64,000 bases of DNA, from assembly GCA_963785415.1 (NCBI GenBank), contig CAWAVB010000001.1, positions 186,001 through 250,000 of the forward strand, written 5' to 3'. This DNA comes from Bog-793 sp963785415. Lineage in GTDB: Bacteria > Actinomycetota > Acidimicrobiia > Acidimicrobiales > Bog-793. The notes under the pieces were generated by a model. The model saw only the letters and a program-made list of their open reading frames with translations, was not told where the DNA came from and searched no databases. Position 1 is the first letter of the stretch. Each line of letters starts with the position of its first letter. Positions 19,102-27,342 of this stretch are shown here, piece by piece. A program made the translations under genes and the position numbers.

Positions 19102-20664
19102 CTAGGAGGCGACGGGCCCCGCGGCCGCGAGCGCGAGGACGAGTTGTCCCGCCGAGCCCGTGTTCCAGGGCCAGGCCTCTCCGGCGGCGTTGAGGTCGTC
19201 CTGCAGTGACGTCGCCGCGGTCTCGTCCGCGGCCGGGTCGCCGGCGGCGACGAACGCCGTCGCGGCGAACGGCCAGTAGCCGACGGTCGCGGGGGCGACG
19301 GTCGCGTTCGTGAGGTACGGAGCCGTCGCGGTCGGCTGGTCCCAGTTGGGCTGGTCGGCGGTGAACTGCGCAAGGATCGTCGCGGCGTGCGGGCTCGTCG
19401 ACGCATCCCAGGCGATCGCCCACATCTGCTCGAACGCGTCGGGATAGAGGACGGTCCAGTCCGTCGTCGTGTCGGTGGTCGCGTCTGCTCCGGCCCGTGC
19501 CCAGTCGTAGGAGTTCGTCGTCGTGTTCCAGAGTCCCTGGATTCCGGCGAAGCAACTCGTCGCGTCAGCCGTCGCCTCGGAGACGAGCGCGGCGTCGTTC
19601 GCCGCACGGGCGAGGTTTTCGGCCGAGACGAGCCCGCCGTACACCTCGGCGTTGTCCATCAGGTACTTGGCGTGGTACGTCGGCGTCGCCCAGGTCAGCC
19701 CGTCGGACTGCTGGGTGGACTCGATCGCCTTGACCGCGAGCTGGATCGCCGGGAGGAGCTTGGCGAGCTTCGCCGTGTTACCAGTCGCCGAGTACGTGTC
19801 CCACGCCGCGGCGAGGAACGTCCCGGCGTAGGAGTCCGTCGAGTCGAATGACCCGGTTGATGTCTCGACGCCGTTCGTGTAGTCGTAGTCGGTGACGTAG
19901 CCCGTCGTCGGATCCATGTGCGCCGCGTACCAGAAGAGGCACGACCAGGCGTCATTGGCGTAGGTCATGTCCCCGCTCGCCGAGGTGGCCTCGGCGAGGC
20001 CGATCGCCCCGTAGTTCGAGAGGTAGGGCTGGATGACGGCCGACGTCCCGTTGAACGGGTAGTTGGCGATTGCGCCGTCCGGTAGCTGCGCCGAGGCGAT
20101 CCAGTCGGCATCGGCCTCGATCGAGGCAAGGGTCGTACCGGACGGCGCCGTGGTCGTCGGACCTGTCGCACCGGTGGCAGGAGGGAGCGTCGTGGGTGTG
20201 GTGGTCGCTGGCGTGGTGGTCGCTGGCGTCGTCGTCGCCGGCACGATGGTCGTCGGTGTCGTCGTAGTCGTCGGCGCGGTTGTCGTTGGCGGCACCGACG
20301 TCGTGGTCGTCGACCGCGTCGGTGCTGTCGTCGATGTGGTGGACGGGGAAGTGGTCGTGGGGCCCGAGCCGAGACTCTGCGTCGGCCGATGCGCAGGCGT
20401 CATGTGGCGAGGGAGCTGGAGGGCTGACCGCAGGCTCGCGGGAGTCACGGGAACCGAGGTGGCGGCCTCGGTGCCGCCGATGCTCGCGACCTGGCTCGCC
20501 GTGATGGCGATCGCGACGGCGACGCCGCCGCCGATGCCCAGCCGGCGCGCCCGCCGGCTCGATCGCGCGTGCTCGCCGTGCGGGAGGCATGACGCGGGCT
20601 CGCCGGTTGACCACTCTGAGTACGACCACTCGGAGTGCTCTTCTGGAGGTACCGGCTTCTCCAT
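19102..20664 (-). CDS. Secreted or anchored six-hairpin glycosidase-like protein with Thr/Pro linker
   Basis: 520 residues. The cytoplasmic head and Gly-rich hydrophobic segment (about 38-62, RRLGIGGGVAVAIAIT) are homologous to those of the G1 peptidase at 11183. A Thr/Pro/Ala linker (about 105-180) joins a C-terminal alpha-helical domain with the repeating pattern of six-hairpin glycosidases (DWIASAQLPDGAI, YGAIGLAEA, YAGTFLAAAWDTY). A hydrolase of plant or microbial polysaccharide is likely, but no family was fixed and catalytic residues were not identified. It is convergent with the beta-lactamase-like gene. Confidence 0.7.
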   Translation of the reverse strand: MEKPVPPEEHSEWSYSEWSTGEPASCLPHGEHARSSRRARRLGIGGGVAVAIAITASQVASIGGTEAATSVPVTPASLRSALQLPRHMTPAHRPTQSLGSGPTTTSPSTTSTTAPTRSTTTTSVPPTTTAPTTTTTPTTIVPATTTPATTTPATTTPTTLPPATGATGPTTTAPSGTTLASIEADADWIASAQLPDGAIANYPFNGTSAVIQPYLSNYGAIGLAEATSASGDMTYANDAWSCLFWYAAHMDPTTGYVTDYDYTNGVETSTGSFDSTDSYAGTFLAAAWDTYSATGNTAKLAKLLPAIQLAVKAIESTQQSDGLTWATPTYHAKYLMDNAEVYGGLVSAENLARAANDAALVSEATADATSCFAGIQGLWNTTTNSYDWARAGADATTDTTTDWTVLYPDAFEQMWAIAWDASTSPHAATILAQFTADQPNWDQPTATAPYLTNATVAPATVGYWPFAATAFVAAGDPAADETAATSLQDDLNAAGEAWPWNTGSAGQLVLALAAAGPVAS

Positions 20665-20960
20665 GGGAGCATCGTCCCCCCAGGGGTGCTAGGGGCACAG
20701 ACACGTATTAGCCCACTTCGACTGCCCTATGCGGCACGGATTGACCTAGTCAAGGGGTACACGGATCCGACCGCGCAGTGTGGGGAGTGGCACAGATAGA
20801 CCACGGCTAGTGAGCAACTGCTGACGTTGAGTGGTGGGATCTCCGACCCGAATCGACCGAATCAACCACTCGCTGTGGTCAGGTGTCCCAGTGCGGTGCG
20901 GGCTGCCGACGCGGTCGCCGGCCCTGCGGGTCGTGGCGGGCGGAGCGGCGGGACGGGGGG
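20665..20960. other. Intergenic region with a short inverted repeat
   Basis: 296 bases between two minus-strand genes. The only structure noticed is TTGAC-CTA-GTCAA at 20741-20753, about 77 bases upstream of the six-hairpin gene start, a possible operator. Confidence 0.35.
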
Positions 20961-22325
20961 CTAGTAGGTCCCGACCGGGAGGGTCGTGGTGGTGGTGGTC
21001 GTTGCGGTCGGGATGTAGAGCGGAGCGGGGGCCGTCGTCCCGAGCTGTTGCCAGAGGTCGCCCGTTGTGACGGTCACGAGCGTGCCATAGGTGTCGAGAG
21101 GGTAGACGGTCTCGGCGTTTGAATACGGCAGCTCGACGCAGCCGTCGCTCTGGGGGTAGCCGTAGCCCGCGCGGAGGAAGCCGTGGACGGCGTCGGACTC
21201 GTAGAAGTAGGAAACCCAGGGAACGTCTTTGTCGTCGTACTTCGTGCCGTCGGGGTTGGTGCCCTTCATCGTCGTCGACGTGAAGCGTAGGTAGATAGGC
21301 CACGTGCCGAGCGGTGTCGTCGCCTTGTAGCCCCCCGTGTTCACCGGGGTCTGGAGGACGACCTGACCGCCGCGCCACACGTACAGCGTCTCGGGCAGGG
21401 TCTCCGTCACCATGAGGTAGGTGTAGGGACGCGTCGTCACGTCACGTGTCGCGACCGCGTCGAGCAGCGCGGCCCAGACCGTTGGTCCCGGAACGCCGTC
21501 GATGTAGAGGTTGTGGTCGGCCTCGAAGGCCATCAACGCTCCCTCGGTGACGACGTTCCAGGCGCCGGGAACCCACAACGACGCGAGCTGCGACGGCGTG
21601 CTGGCGTAGCGCCACTGGAAGCTCCCGGTCTCGGGCTCGAGCGAGATCGCGTCCGGTCTCGTGGGCTCGTCGGCGAGCGCTGACGCCGGGTCGGCCGCCG
21701 GCCCGGTCGTCGTCACCGGGGCGGGGTACGTCGTCGGCGCCCCGGTCGGGCCTGAGGATCCGGCGGGGTTCGTGCGGGTGAAATTCACGGGGAGGTAGCC
21801 GAGCTCGGCGAGGAGTTGCTGCAGCCGGAGGACCGGGACGTCTTCGATCGTGAAGCTTGTCGACAGCGTGGACGTCAGCATCGCGCCAGACTTCGATCGG
21901 ATCCCCTTCGTGCCGCCGGGGACGTGGACGGAGATCTGCTCGAGGGGGACGAAGAACCCGGCCGGGTGGAACACCAGCCTCTTCGGCGACGGCCGGGACC
22001 ACGTCCCGGGGACCGAGGGCGTGAGGGTCGGCATGGGGATGTGTCGGGCGAGCGGGAGCGAGAAATCGAGGTCGACGGACGCGGCGTACGAGACGTCGTT
22101 GGCGCCGGATGCCGGGAACCGAGCGAGAAGGTGGAGGGTCCCGGCCGCCTTGACGTGCTTAGTCGGGGTCGACGAATTCGACCGGCCGGAGGGGCCGCGG
22201 TCTACTGAGGTAGCCGCGAAGCCTTCGACGACCGCGATGGCGACGATGACGGCGACCACCGACAGAACGATCATCCGTCCTCGGCTCAGCGCCGCCCGTT
22301 TTCCTTTTTGGCGCTCGGCTTTCAC
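20961..22325 (-). CDS. L,D-transpeptidase (YkuD domain), secreted
   Basis: 454 residues. A membrane anchor or signal (about 18-40) is followed by an Ig-like bacterial domain (about 65-155), a peptidoglycan-binding-like segment (about 160-290) and the YkuD catalytic domain. The active site is visible: His381 in HGFLRAGYGYP and Cys396 in SDGCVELP. The enzyme forms 3-3 cross-links in peptidoglycan. The Thr-rich C-terminal tail is unusual. The start is GTG with GGAGG 6 bases upstream. Two small genes surround its 5' end. Confidence 0.9.
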   Translation of the reverse strand: MKAERQKGKRAALSRGRMIVLSVVAVIVAIAVVEGFAATSVDRGPSGRSNSSTPTKHVKAAGTLHLLARFPASGANDVSYAASVDLDFSLPLARHIPMPTLTPSVPGTWSRPSPKRLVFHPAGFFVPLEQISVHVPGGTKGIRSKSGAMLTSTLSTSFTIEDVPVLRLQQLLAELGYLPVNFTRTNPAGSSGPTGAPTTYPAPVTTTGPAADPASALADEPTRPDAISLEPETGSFQWRYASTPSQLASLWVPGAWNVVTEGALMAFEADHNLYIDGVPGPTVWAALLDAVATRDVTTRPYTYLMVTETLPETLYVWRGGQVVLQTPVNTGGYKATTPLGTWPIYLRFTSTTMKGTNPDGTKYDDKDVPWVSYFYESDAVHGFLRAGYGYPQSDGCVELPYSNAETVYPLDTYGTLVTVTTGDLWQQLGTTAPAPLYIPTATTTTTTTLPVGTY

Positions 22326-22407
22326 CGTAATCCTCCCGGCGGGAGTCTACGGGCGGCGTCTGACACCAGGGGCGCGCAATACGCGCCGTCGCCCGCCCGC
22401 CCGCCGG

Positions 22408-22563
22408 TCAAGCCGCCGAGAACCCGCCGTGTGGCTGGCCCGGAGAATGGACCCACGCCCAGGCCTCCGCCAATTTCAGGATGGTGTCGCTTGTCGCGCC
22501 CTGCGTAATCTGGTCGATCATTCGGTCGCCGATGGCCGCCAGGAGTTCGTCGTCCGTCGCCAT
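22408..22563 (-). CDS. Small hypothetical protein
   Basis: 51 residues from an ATG with AGGAAG 5 bases upstream. The protein begins with a short acidic helix (MATDDELLAAIGDRMIDQ) and contains a second amphipathic helix with KLAEAWAWV. No family was recognised. The strong ribosome binding site and regular codon use argue that it is real. It lies upstream of the L,D-transpeptidase on the same strand, 82 bases away. Confidence 0.55.
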   Translation of the reverse strand: MATDDELLAAIGDRMIDQITQGATSDTILKLAEAWAWVHSPGQPHGGFSAA

Positions 22564-22696
22564 TTCTGCTTCCTTTCCGGCTCGCGTCGCCCTGTCGCTC
22601 GACGGTGACACTAGGCGTGGGTCGCGTCCGGGTCCTGGCGATTGGCGGCACGCGACGATTGGCCCCCTGGGTGAGGACGCTTTGACCTGCCGGTCC

Positions 22697-22702
22697 TAGA
22701 CT
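22697..22702 (+). promoter_or_regulatory. Candidate -10 element (TAGACT), leaderless start
   Basis: TAGACT ends 8 bases before ATG 22711, where no ribosome binding site exists. This spacing would place the transcription start at or near the A of the ATG. No good -35 was found. The same hexamer precedes the next gene at 23212. Confidence 0.4.
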
Positions 22703-22710
22703 GAAGCACC

Positions 22711-23079
22711 ATGCGCGATCCGAGTGCTCGATTCAGTCGCTATCTGCAGATGTGGTGGGAAGAGCAGTTGCGGGGCGAGGCGTATCCGTGCGAGTGGCTG
22801 CACGGCCGCGACGCCGGCGCGATCGCTCACGAGTTCCGTCGGGACGCGCAGTTCGCCGTCGCCCAGGCGGCTTTCCTGCTCCGGCGTCCGGACGAACAGG
22901 TCGCCCGCGAGGTCGTCGAGAAGCTCGAGCCGGCGCCGGTGGAAGCGGACGCCCGCGTGCTCGTCGAGGCGGTGGTGAGCGCCGGTGCGACGGCGCAGCG
23001 CGTTCGCACGACGACGGTGTTCGGCGCACTCCTCACCATCACTGCTCTCGTCGTGAGGAACATCCTGCGGGGTCGTTAG
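22711..23079 (+). CDS. Hypothetical protein with C-terminal membrane segment
   Basis: 122 residues, no recognised family. The body is helical, with a WWEEQLRGE segment near the N-terminus and charged helices. The last 25 residues form one hydrophobic segment (TTTVFGALLTITALVV) followed by a basic tail, so it is probably a tail-anchored membrane protein. Start ATG 22711 has no Shine-Dalgarno and may be leaderless. It precedes the PgsA-type gene by 144 bases in the same direction. Confidence 0.6.
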   Translation: MRDPSARFSRYLQMWWEEQLRGEAYPCEWLHGRDAGAIAHEFRRDAQFAVAQAAFLLRRPDEQVAREVVEKLEPAPVEADARVLVEAVVSAGATAQRVRTTTVFGALLTITALVVRNILRGR

Positions 23080-23190
23080 CCGTCCGTCCGACGTGCGCGG
23101 GGGCACTGCCGTGTGCCGGGGGGAACGTGACGAAAAGGTCTGTCCGCACGATCTCAGGTGGCGGGGGACGGCCGCTTCGTCGCGACCTCT

Positions 23191-23217
23191 TTGGATCATC
23201 ACGGCCCTCTCTAGACT
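23191..23217 (+). promoter_or_regulatory. Candidate promoter of the PgsA-type gene
   Basis: TTGGAT (23191-23196) and TAGACT (23212-23217) are 15 bases apart. The -10 ends 6 bases before ATG 23224, predicting a leaderless transcript and supporting that ATG rather than GTG 23221. Confidence 0.45.
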
Positions 23218-23223
23218 GCGGTG

Positions 23224-23865
23224 ATGGCCTCGACCTACGACCCGTCGACGGGCGCGGCCACGACCGGGGACGCAGATGCCCTGCTCGCCCGGGTCTGGAC
23301 GCTCCCGAACGCGATCACGGTTTCACGTCTCGTGCTGCTCGGCGCTTTCATCGCGGCGCTCTTCCCCCTGCACGAGCGCGTCGTGGCCTTCTTCCTCCTC
23401 GCCGTGACCGGGATCACCGACTTCCTCGACGGTTACATCGCCCGCCACCACAACCAGGTGACGACGATCGGGAAGATCATCGACCCGTCCGTCGACCGCG
23501 TCGTGCTCATCACGAGCGTTGTCTGCGTTGTCGCCTTCGGCGCGGTGCCGGTCTGGCTCGCCGTGGTCGTGCTGGGCCGCGAGGTCATCGTGAGCGCGAC
23601 CGTCCTCGTGCTGGCGGCACTCGGGGCGGCGCGCATCGACGTCAATTGGTTCGGCAAGGCGGGCACCTTCGGGTTGATGTGCGACCTCCCGCTGTTCGTG
23701 CTCGCCCACGGTCCGGGCGGCTGGACCCACGCCGTGGAGATCACGGCGTGGGTGATCGTCGTCCCGGCGCTCGCCTTCTCCTTCTGGGGAGCCGTCCTCT
23801 ACGTGCCCGCGGCGCGACGGGCGCTCGCGGCCGGCCGTCGGGGCGCGGACGGGGCGTCGACATGA
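23224..23865 (+). CDS. CDP-alcohol phosphatidyltransferase (PgsA family)
   Basis: 213 residues with about five or six membrane segments. The diagnostic CDP-alcohol phosphotransferase motif is complete: DFLDGYIAR, then Gly and two Asp in TTIGKIIDPSVDR. The family moves a phosphatidyl group from CDP-diacylglycerol to an alcohol such as glycerol-3-phosphate or inositol phosphate, in the membrane. The length and motif best fit phosphatidylglycerophosphate synthase, but the acceptor cannot be proven. It is followed after 43 bases by the sugar nucleotidyltransferase. Confidence 0.88.
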   Translation: MASTYDPSTGAATTGDADALLARVWTLPNAITVSRLVLLGAFIAALFPLHERVVAFFLLAVTGITDFLDGYIARHHNQVTTIGKIIDPSVDRVVLITSVVCVVAFGAVPVWLAVVVLGREVIVSATVLVLAALGAARIDVNWFGKAGTFGLMCDLPLFVLAHGPGGWTHAVEITAWVIVVPALAFSFWGAVLYVPAARRALAAGRRGADGAST

Positions 23866-23908
23866 GCAGGCGCCCCGCAACGAGGGCCCGGGTGGCCGAG
23901 GTCGCGCC

Positions 23909-26401
23909 GTGAAGGCGGTCATCATGGCCGGCGGCGAGGGCACCCGGCTACGGCCCCTCACGACGAGTCAGCCGAAGCCCATGCTGCCGATGGCCAACCA
24001 GCCGATGGCGGCGCACGTCATCTCGCTTTTGAAGTCGCACGGGTTCGACGAGATCATCATCACGGTCGCCTTCCTCGCCAACACGATCCGGACGTACTTC
24101 GGCGACGGGTCGGAGTTTGGTGTGCGGATCGGCTACGCCACCGAGGAGACGCCGCTCGGGACGGCCGGTTCGGTGCGCAACGCCCGTGACGAGCTCGACG
24201 AGCGGTTCCTCGTCATCTCCGGCGACGTGCTGACCGACATCGACCTCGGCGAGCTCGTCCGGTTCCACGACGACGCCGGGGCGGCGGTCACGCTCGCCTT
24301 AAAGCCGATGGAGAACCCGCTCGAGTTCGGGATCGTCATCACCGACCCCAAGGGCCGAATCGAACGGTTCCTGGAGAAGCCGACCTGGGGTCAGGTCTTC
24401 TCGGACCGCATCAACACCGGCGTCTACGTGCTCGACCCGGTCGTCCTCGACTACATCGCACCGGACCGCCCGGTCGACTTCTCCGCCGAGGTTTTCCCGG
24501 CGCTCCTCGAGGCCGGTCATGCGCTCTACGGGTTCACGACCGAGCGCTACTGGGAAGACGTGGGCACGCTGGAGGCCTATCTCAGGGTGCACGAGGACAT
24601 CCTTGACGCGAAGGTCGCCGTCGCGATCGACGCCTTCCCGCTGCGCGACGGGGTCTGGGTCGGCGAGGGGGCCGAGATCGACCCGTCGGCGACGATCGAG
24701 GCACCGGTGCTGATCGGCGACAACTGCCGCATCGGACCCGGCGCGCGCCTCGGCGCCTACACGGTGCTCGGTGCGAACGTGAACGTCGGCGAGGGGGCTG
24801 TGCTCGAACGCAGCGTCGTCCACGACAACTGCTACATCGGCGCTGGCGCCGCGGCGCGCAGCGCCGTCGTCGGGCGATCGTGCGAACTGCGCCGCGGCGT
24901 GAACATCGGCGAGGGGGCGGTGCTCGGCGACCACTGCCGGATCGGCCACCACGCTGTGATCACGGCGGGCGTAAAGGTGTACCCCCACAAGATCGTCGAG
25001 TCGAACGCCACGGTGACGAGCTCGATTATCTGGGAGACGCGTGGCGCACGCGCGCTCTTCGGCCGGCGAGGGGTCTCGGGCCTCGCTAACGTCGACCTGT
25101 CGCCCGAGCTCGTCATGCGGGTCGCGATGGCGTACGCCGCGACGCTGCCGCGGGGCGCGTCGGTGACAACTTCGCGGGACTCGTCGCGTTCGGCCCGGAT
25201 GCTGAAGCGCGCCGCGATCGTCGGGCTCAACGCGGCGGGGCTGCACGTCGAGGACCTCGAAGCCGCGACGCTTCCGCTCACGCGGTTCCACATCCGCACC
25301 GGCCCGAATCGGGGCGGGCTCGTCGTCGGCCTCGACCGGGATGACCCCCAGTCCGTCGTCATCCGCTTCCTCGACGCCGACGGCGTCGACATCGACGAGG
25401 CGACTGAGAAGCGGATCGAGCGGCTCTATTACCGCGAGGACCTCCGCCGCGTGCTCGCTGACGAGATCGGCGACATCGTCTTCCCGGCGCGGTCGGGCGA
25501 GCTGTACACGGCGGCCCTCACCTCGAGCATCGAGCTCCAACCCCTGCGCGACGCCCATCTGAAGCTCGTCCTCGACTACGCCTACGGCACGGCGAGCCTT
25601 GTCATGCCGAACGTGCTCGCCAGGCTCGGTGCCGATGTGCTCGTCGTCAACCCGCTCGTGTCGACCGCCGGGATGCTCGGTTTCGACCGGCAGCGAAGCG
25701 CGGCACGACTTTCCGAGCTGGTGCGGTCGTCCGGCGCGCACCTCGGTGCCGTGATCGGCGCGGACGGGGAGCAGCTCACCCTGGTCGACGACACCGGGGT
25801 CGTCCTGAGCGACGGCGAGGCCCTCCTCGCGGTCGCCCGGCTCGTCGCCGAGACGGAACCGGGAGCCCGGGTCGCCGTGCCCGTCAGCGCGACCTGGCGT
25901 CTCAACGAGGTGCTCGCCGAGCTCGGCGCGGAGGTCGTCTGGACCCAGATCGGCACCGCCAACCTCGTGGAGGTCGCGCTCGAGAACGACGCCACGCTCG
26001 CGGCGTCGACCGACGGTGGCTTCGCCTTCCCGCGGTTTCTGCCCGCCTATGACGCGGTCGCCACCCTGGTCCACGTGCTCGCCATGCTGGCGACGAGCGG
26101 AAAACGGCTCTCGCAGCTGCTGGCCGGCCTGCCGCCGGTGTGCGTCGTGCACGAACAGGTGCTCACGCCGCTCGACCAGAAGGGCGCGGTGATGCGCGAA
26201 TTCCTCGAGAGCGCCCGTGTGGACGAGGTCGTGCTCATCGACGGCGTGAAGGTGATCGACGCGACGGGTTGGACGCTTGTCGTCCCCGACACCGAAGAGC
26301 CGTCCACGCACATCTTCGCCGAAGCGGACGACGAGGAATCGTCGCGGGCCCGCGCCGACGCCGCCGCGGCCGAGATCCGCCGGTTCCTGGCGGAGACCTG
26401 A
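23909..26401 (+). CDS. Sugar-1-phosphate nucleotidyltransferase fused to degenerate phosphomannomutase
   Basis: 830 residues in three parts. Residues 1-235 are a nucleotidyltransferase with an intact signature (MAGGEGTRLRPLT, then PKPMLP) and likely make an NDP-sugar, by family usually GDP-mannose. Residues 250-390 form left-handed beta-helix hexapeptide repeats. Residues 395-830 are a phosphohexomutase fold. In the mutase part the phosphoserine loop TASHNPP is replaced by GLDRDDP (Ser to Asp476), and the metal loop DGDADR is lost. The mutase is therefore probably structural or regulatory. Start GTG 23909 aligns with the family's usual MKAVIMAGG start. Confidence 0.88.
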   Translation: MKAVIMAGGEGTRLRPLTTSQPKPMLPMANQPMAAHVISLLKSHGFDEIIITVAFLANTIRTYFGDGSEFGVRIGYATEETPLGTAGSVRNARDELDERFLVISGDVLTDIDLGELVRFHDDAGAAVTLALKPMENPLEFGIVITDPKGRIERFLEKPTWGQVFSDRINTGVYVLDPVVLDYIAPDRPVDFSAEVFPALLEAGHALYGFTTERYWEDVGTLEAYLRVHEDILDAKVAVAIDAFPLRDGVWVGEGAEIDPSATIEAPVLIGDNCRIGPGARLGAYTVLGANVNVGEGAVLERSVVHDNCYIGAGAAARSAVVGRSCELRRGVNIGEGAVLGDHCRIGHHAVITAGVKVYPHKIVESNATVTSSIIWETRGARALFGRRGVSGLANVDLSPELVMRVAMAYAATLPRGASVTTSRDSSRSARMLKRAAIVGLNAAGLHVEDLEAATLPLTRFHIRTGPNRGGLVVGLDRDDPQSVVIRFLDADGVDIDEATEKRIERLYYREDLRRVLADEIGDIVFPARSGELYTAALTSSIELQPLRDAHLKLVLDYAYGTASLVMPNVLARLGADVLVVNPLVSTAGMLGFDRQRSAARLSELVRSSGAHLGAVIGADGEQLTLVDDTGVVLSDGEALLAVARLVAETEPGARVAVPVSATWRLNEVLAELGAEVVWTQIGTANLVEVALENDATLAASTDGGFAFPRFLPAYDAVATLVHVLAMLATSGKRLSQLLAGLPPVCVVHEQVLTPLDQKGAVMREFLESARVDEVVLIDGVKVIDATGWTLVVPDTEEPSTHIFAEADDEESSRARADAAAAEIRRFLAET

Positions 26402-26429
26402 GGAGTGTCAGTCGCTACGATGAGCCACC

Positions 26430-26810
26430 GTGAACGCGCCTGAAGAGCTCCGCTACACCCCCGATCACGAATGGGTACACGTCGAGGAGGGCGGCGCGCG
26501 CATCGGGATCACCGACTTCGCACAGGACGCCCTCGGTGACGTCGTCTACGTCGAGCTGCCGACGGTCGGGACGAGCGTCGCCAAGGGCGACACGGTCGGC
26601 GAGGTCGAGTCGACAAAGTCCGTCTCCGAGGTCTACGCCCCGGTCTCCGGTGAGGTCGTCGCCGTGAACGGCGAACTCGCCGCGGCGCCCCAGCGTCTCA
26701 ACGAGGACCCCTACGGCGACGGCTGGATCTGCACGATCGCCGTGTCGGCACCTGGGGAGCTGGACTCCCTGCTCAGCGCCGATGACTACCGGGCGCTGAC
26801 CGCTGAGTGA
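26430..26810 (+). CDS. gcvH: Glycine cleavage system H protein
   Basis: 126 residues, normal length. The lipoyl-accepting lysine is Lys63 in VESTKSVSEVYAP, and RYTPDHEWV and DPYGDGWI are conserved. The lipoyl arm shuttles the aminomethyl group between the P, T and L proteins. The GTG start follows TACGAT by 8 bases and may be leaderless. It heads the conserved actinobacterial run gcvH, GarA, FtsR. Confidence 0.97.
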   Translation: MNAPEELRYTPDHEWVHVEEGGARIGITDFAQDALGDVVYVELPTVGTSVAKGDTVGEVESTKSVSEVYAPVSGEVVAVNGELAAAPQRLNEDPYGDGWICTIAVSAPGELDSLLSADDYRALTAE

Positions 26811-26862
26811 GCGGGGACGGCCCAATTTTCCCCTAAGGCGAAGCGGCGCGCGAACGGCTACC

Positions 26863-27342
26863 GTGAGTGAGGTGTTCTGTCACAACTGTGGACACCGCAA
26901 TCCGCCCGGCGTGAACTTCTGTTCATCCTGCGGAGTCGCGCTCGCCCCGAACACCGACACGACGGTCTCGTTCATCCCCGAGGAGTCGACCGGGGAGCTC
27001 GGCGACGAGGAGCTCGGCGTCGAGGTGGGCGAGCTCGCCAACGGAACCGGCGTGCTCGTCGTGAAGCGCGGGCCCGAGAGCGGCGCGAAGTTCGTGCTCG
27101 ACAACGAGCTGACCCGGGTCGGACGCCACCCGGACAGCGAGATCTTCCTCGACGACATCACGGTCTCGCGTCGTCACGCTGAGTTCGTGCGGTCGGCGGG
27201 CGGCTACGTCGTGCGCGACGTCGGTTCGCTGAACGGGACCTACGTGAATCGTGAGCGGATCGACGAGGTGCCGCTCTCGAGCGGTGACGAGGTCCAGATC
27301 GGCAAGTTCAAGCTCGTCTTCCTGGCGGCGCGGCCGTCGTGA
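26863..27342 (+). CDS. FHA-domain protein, GarA/OdhI-like, with zinc ribbon
   Basis: 159 residues. An N-terminal zinc ribbon (Cys6, Cys9, Cys20, Cys23) precedes a double-Thr motif DTTVSF (Thr33-Thr34), which matches the kinase-phosphorylated ETTS site of GarA/OdhI. A complete FHA domain follows (GRHPDSE, SRRHAEF, GSLNGTYV). GarA-type proteins bind and inhibit 2-oxoglutarate dehydrogenase and glutamate enzymes unless phosphorylated. The zinc ribbon is an addition to the mycobacterial layout. The stop overlaps the next start (GTGA). Confidence 0.88.
   Translation: MSEVFCHNCGHRNPPGVNFCSSCGVALAPNTDTTVSFIPEESTGELGDEELGVEVGELANGTGVLVVKRGPESGAKFVLDNELTRVGRHPDSEIFLDDITVSRRHAEFVRSAGGYVVRDVGSLNGTYVNRERIDEVPLSSGDEVQIGKFKLVFLAARPS

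Noticed and set aside
24299..26311. Long minus-strand frame over the nucleotidyltransferase fusion
   Set aside because: Shadow of the plus-strand gene; no family features and strong bias to Arg/His/Gly.
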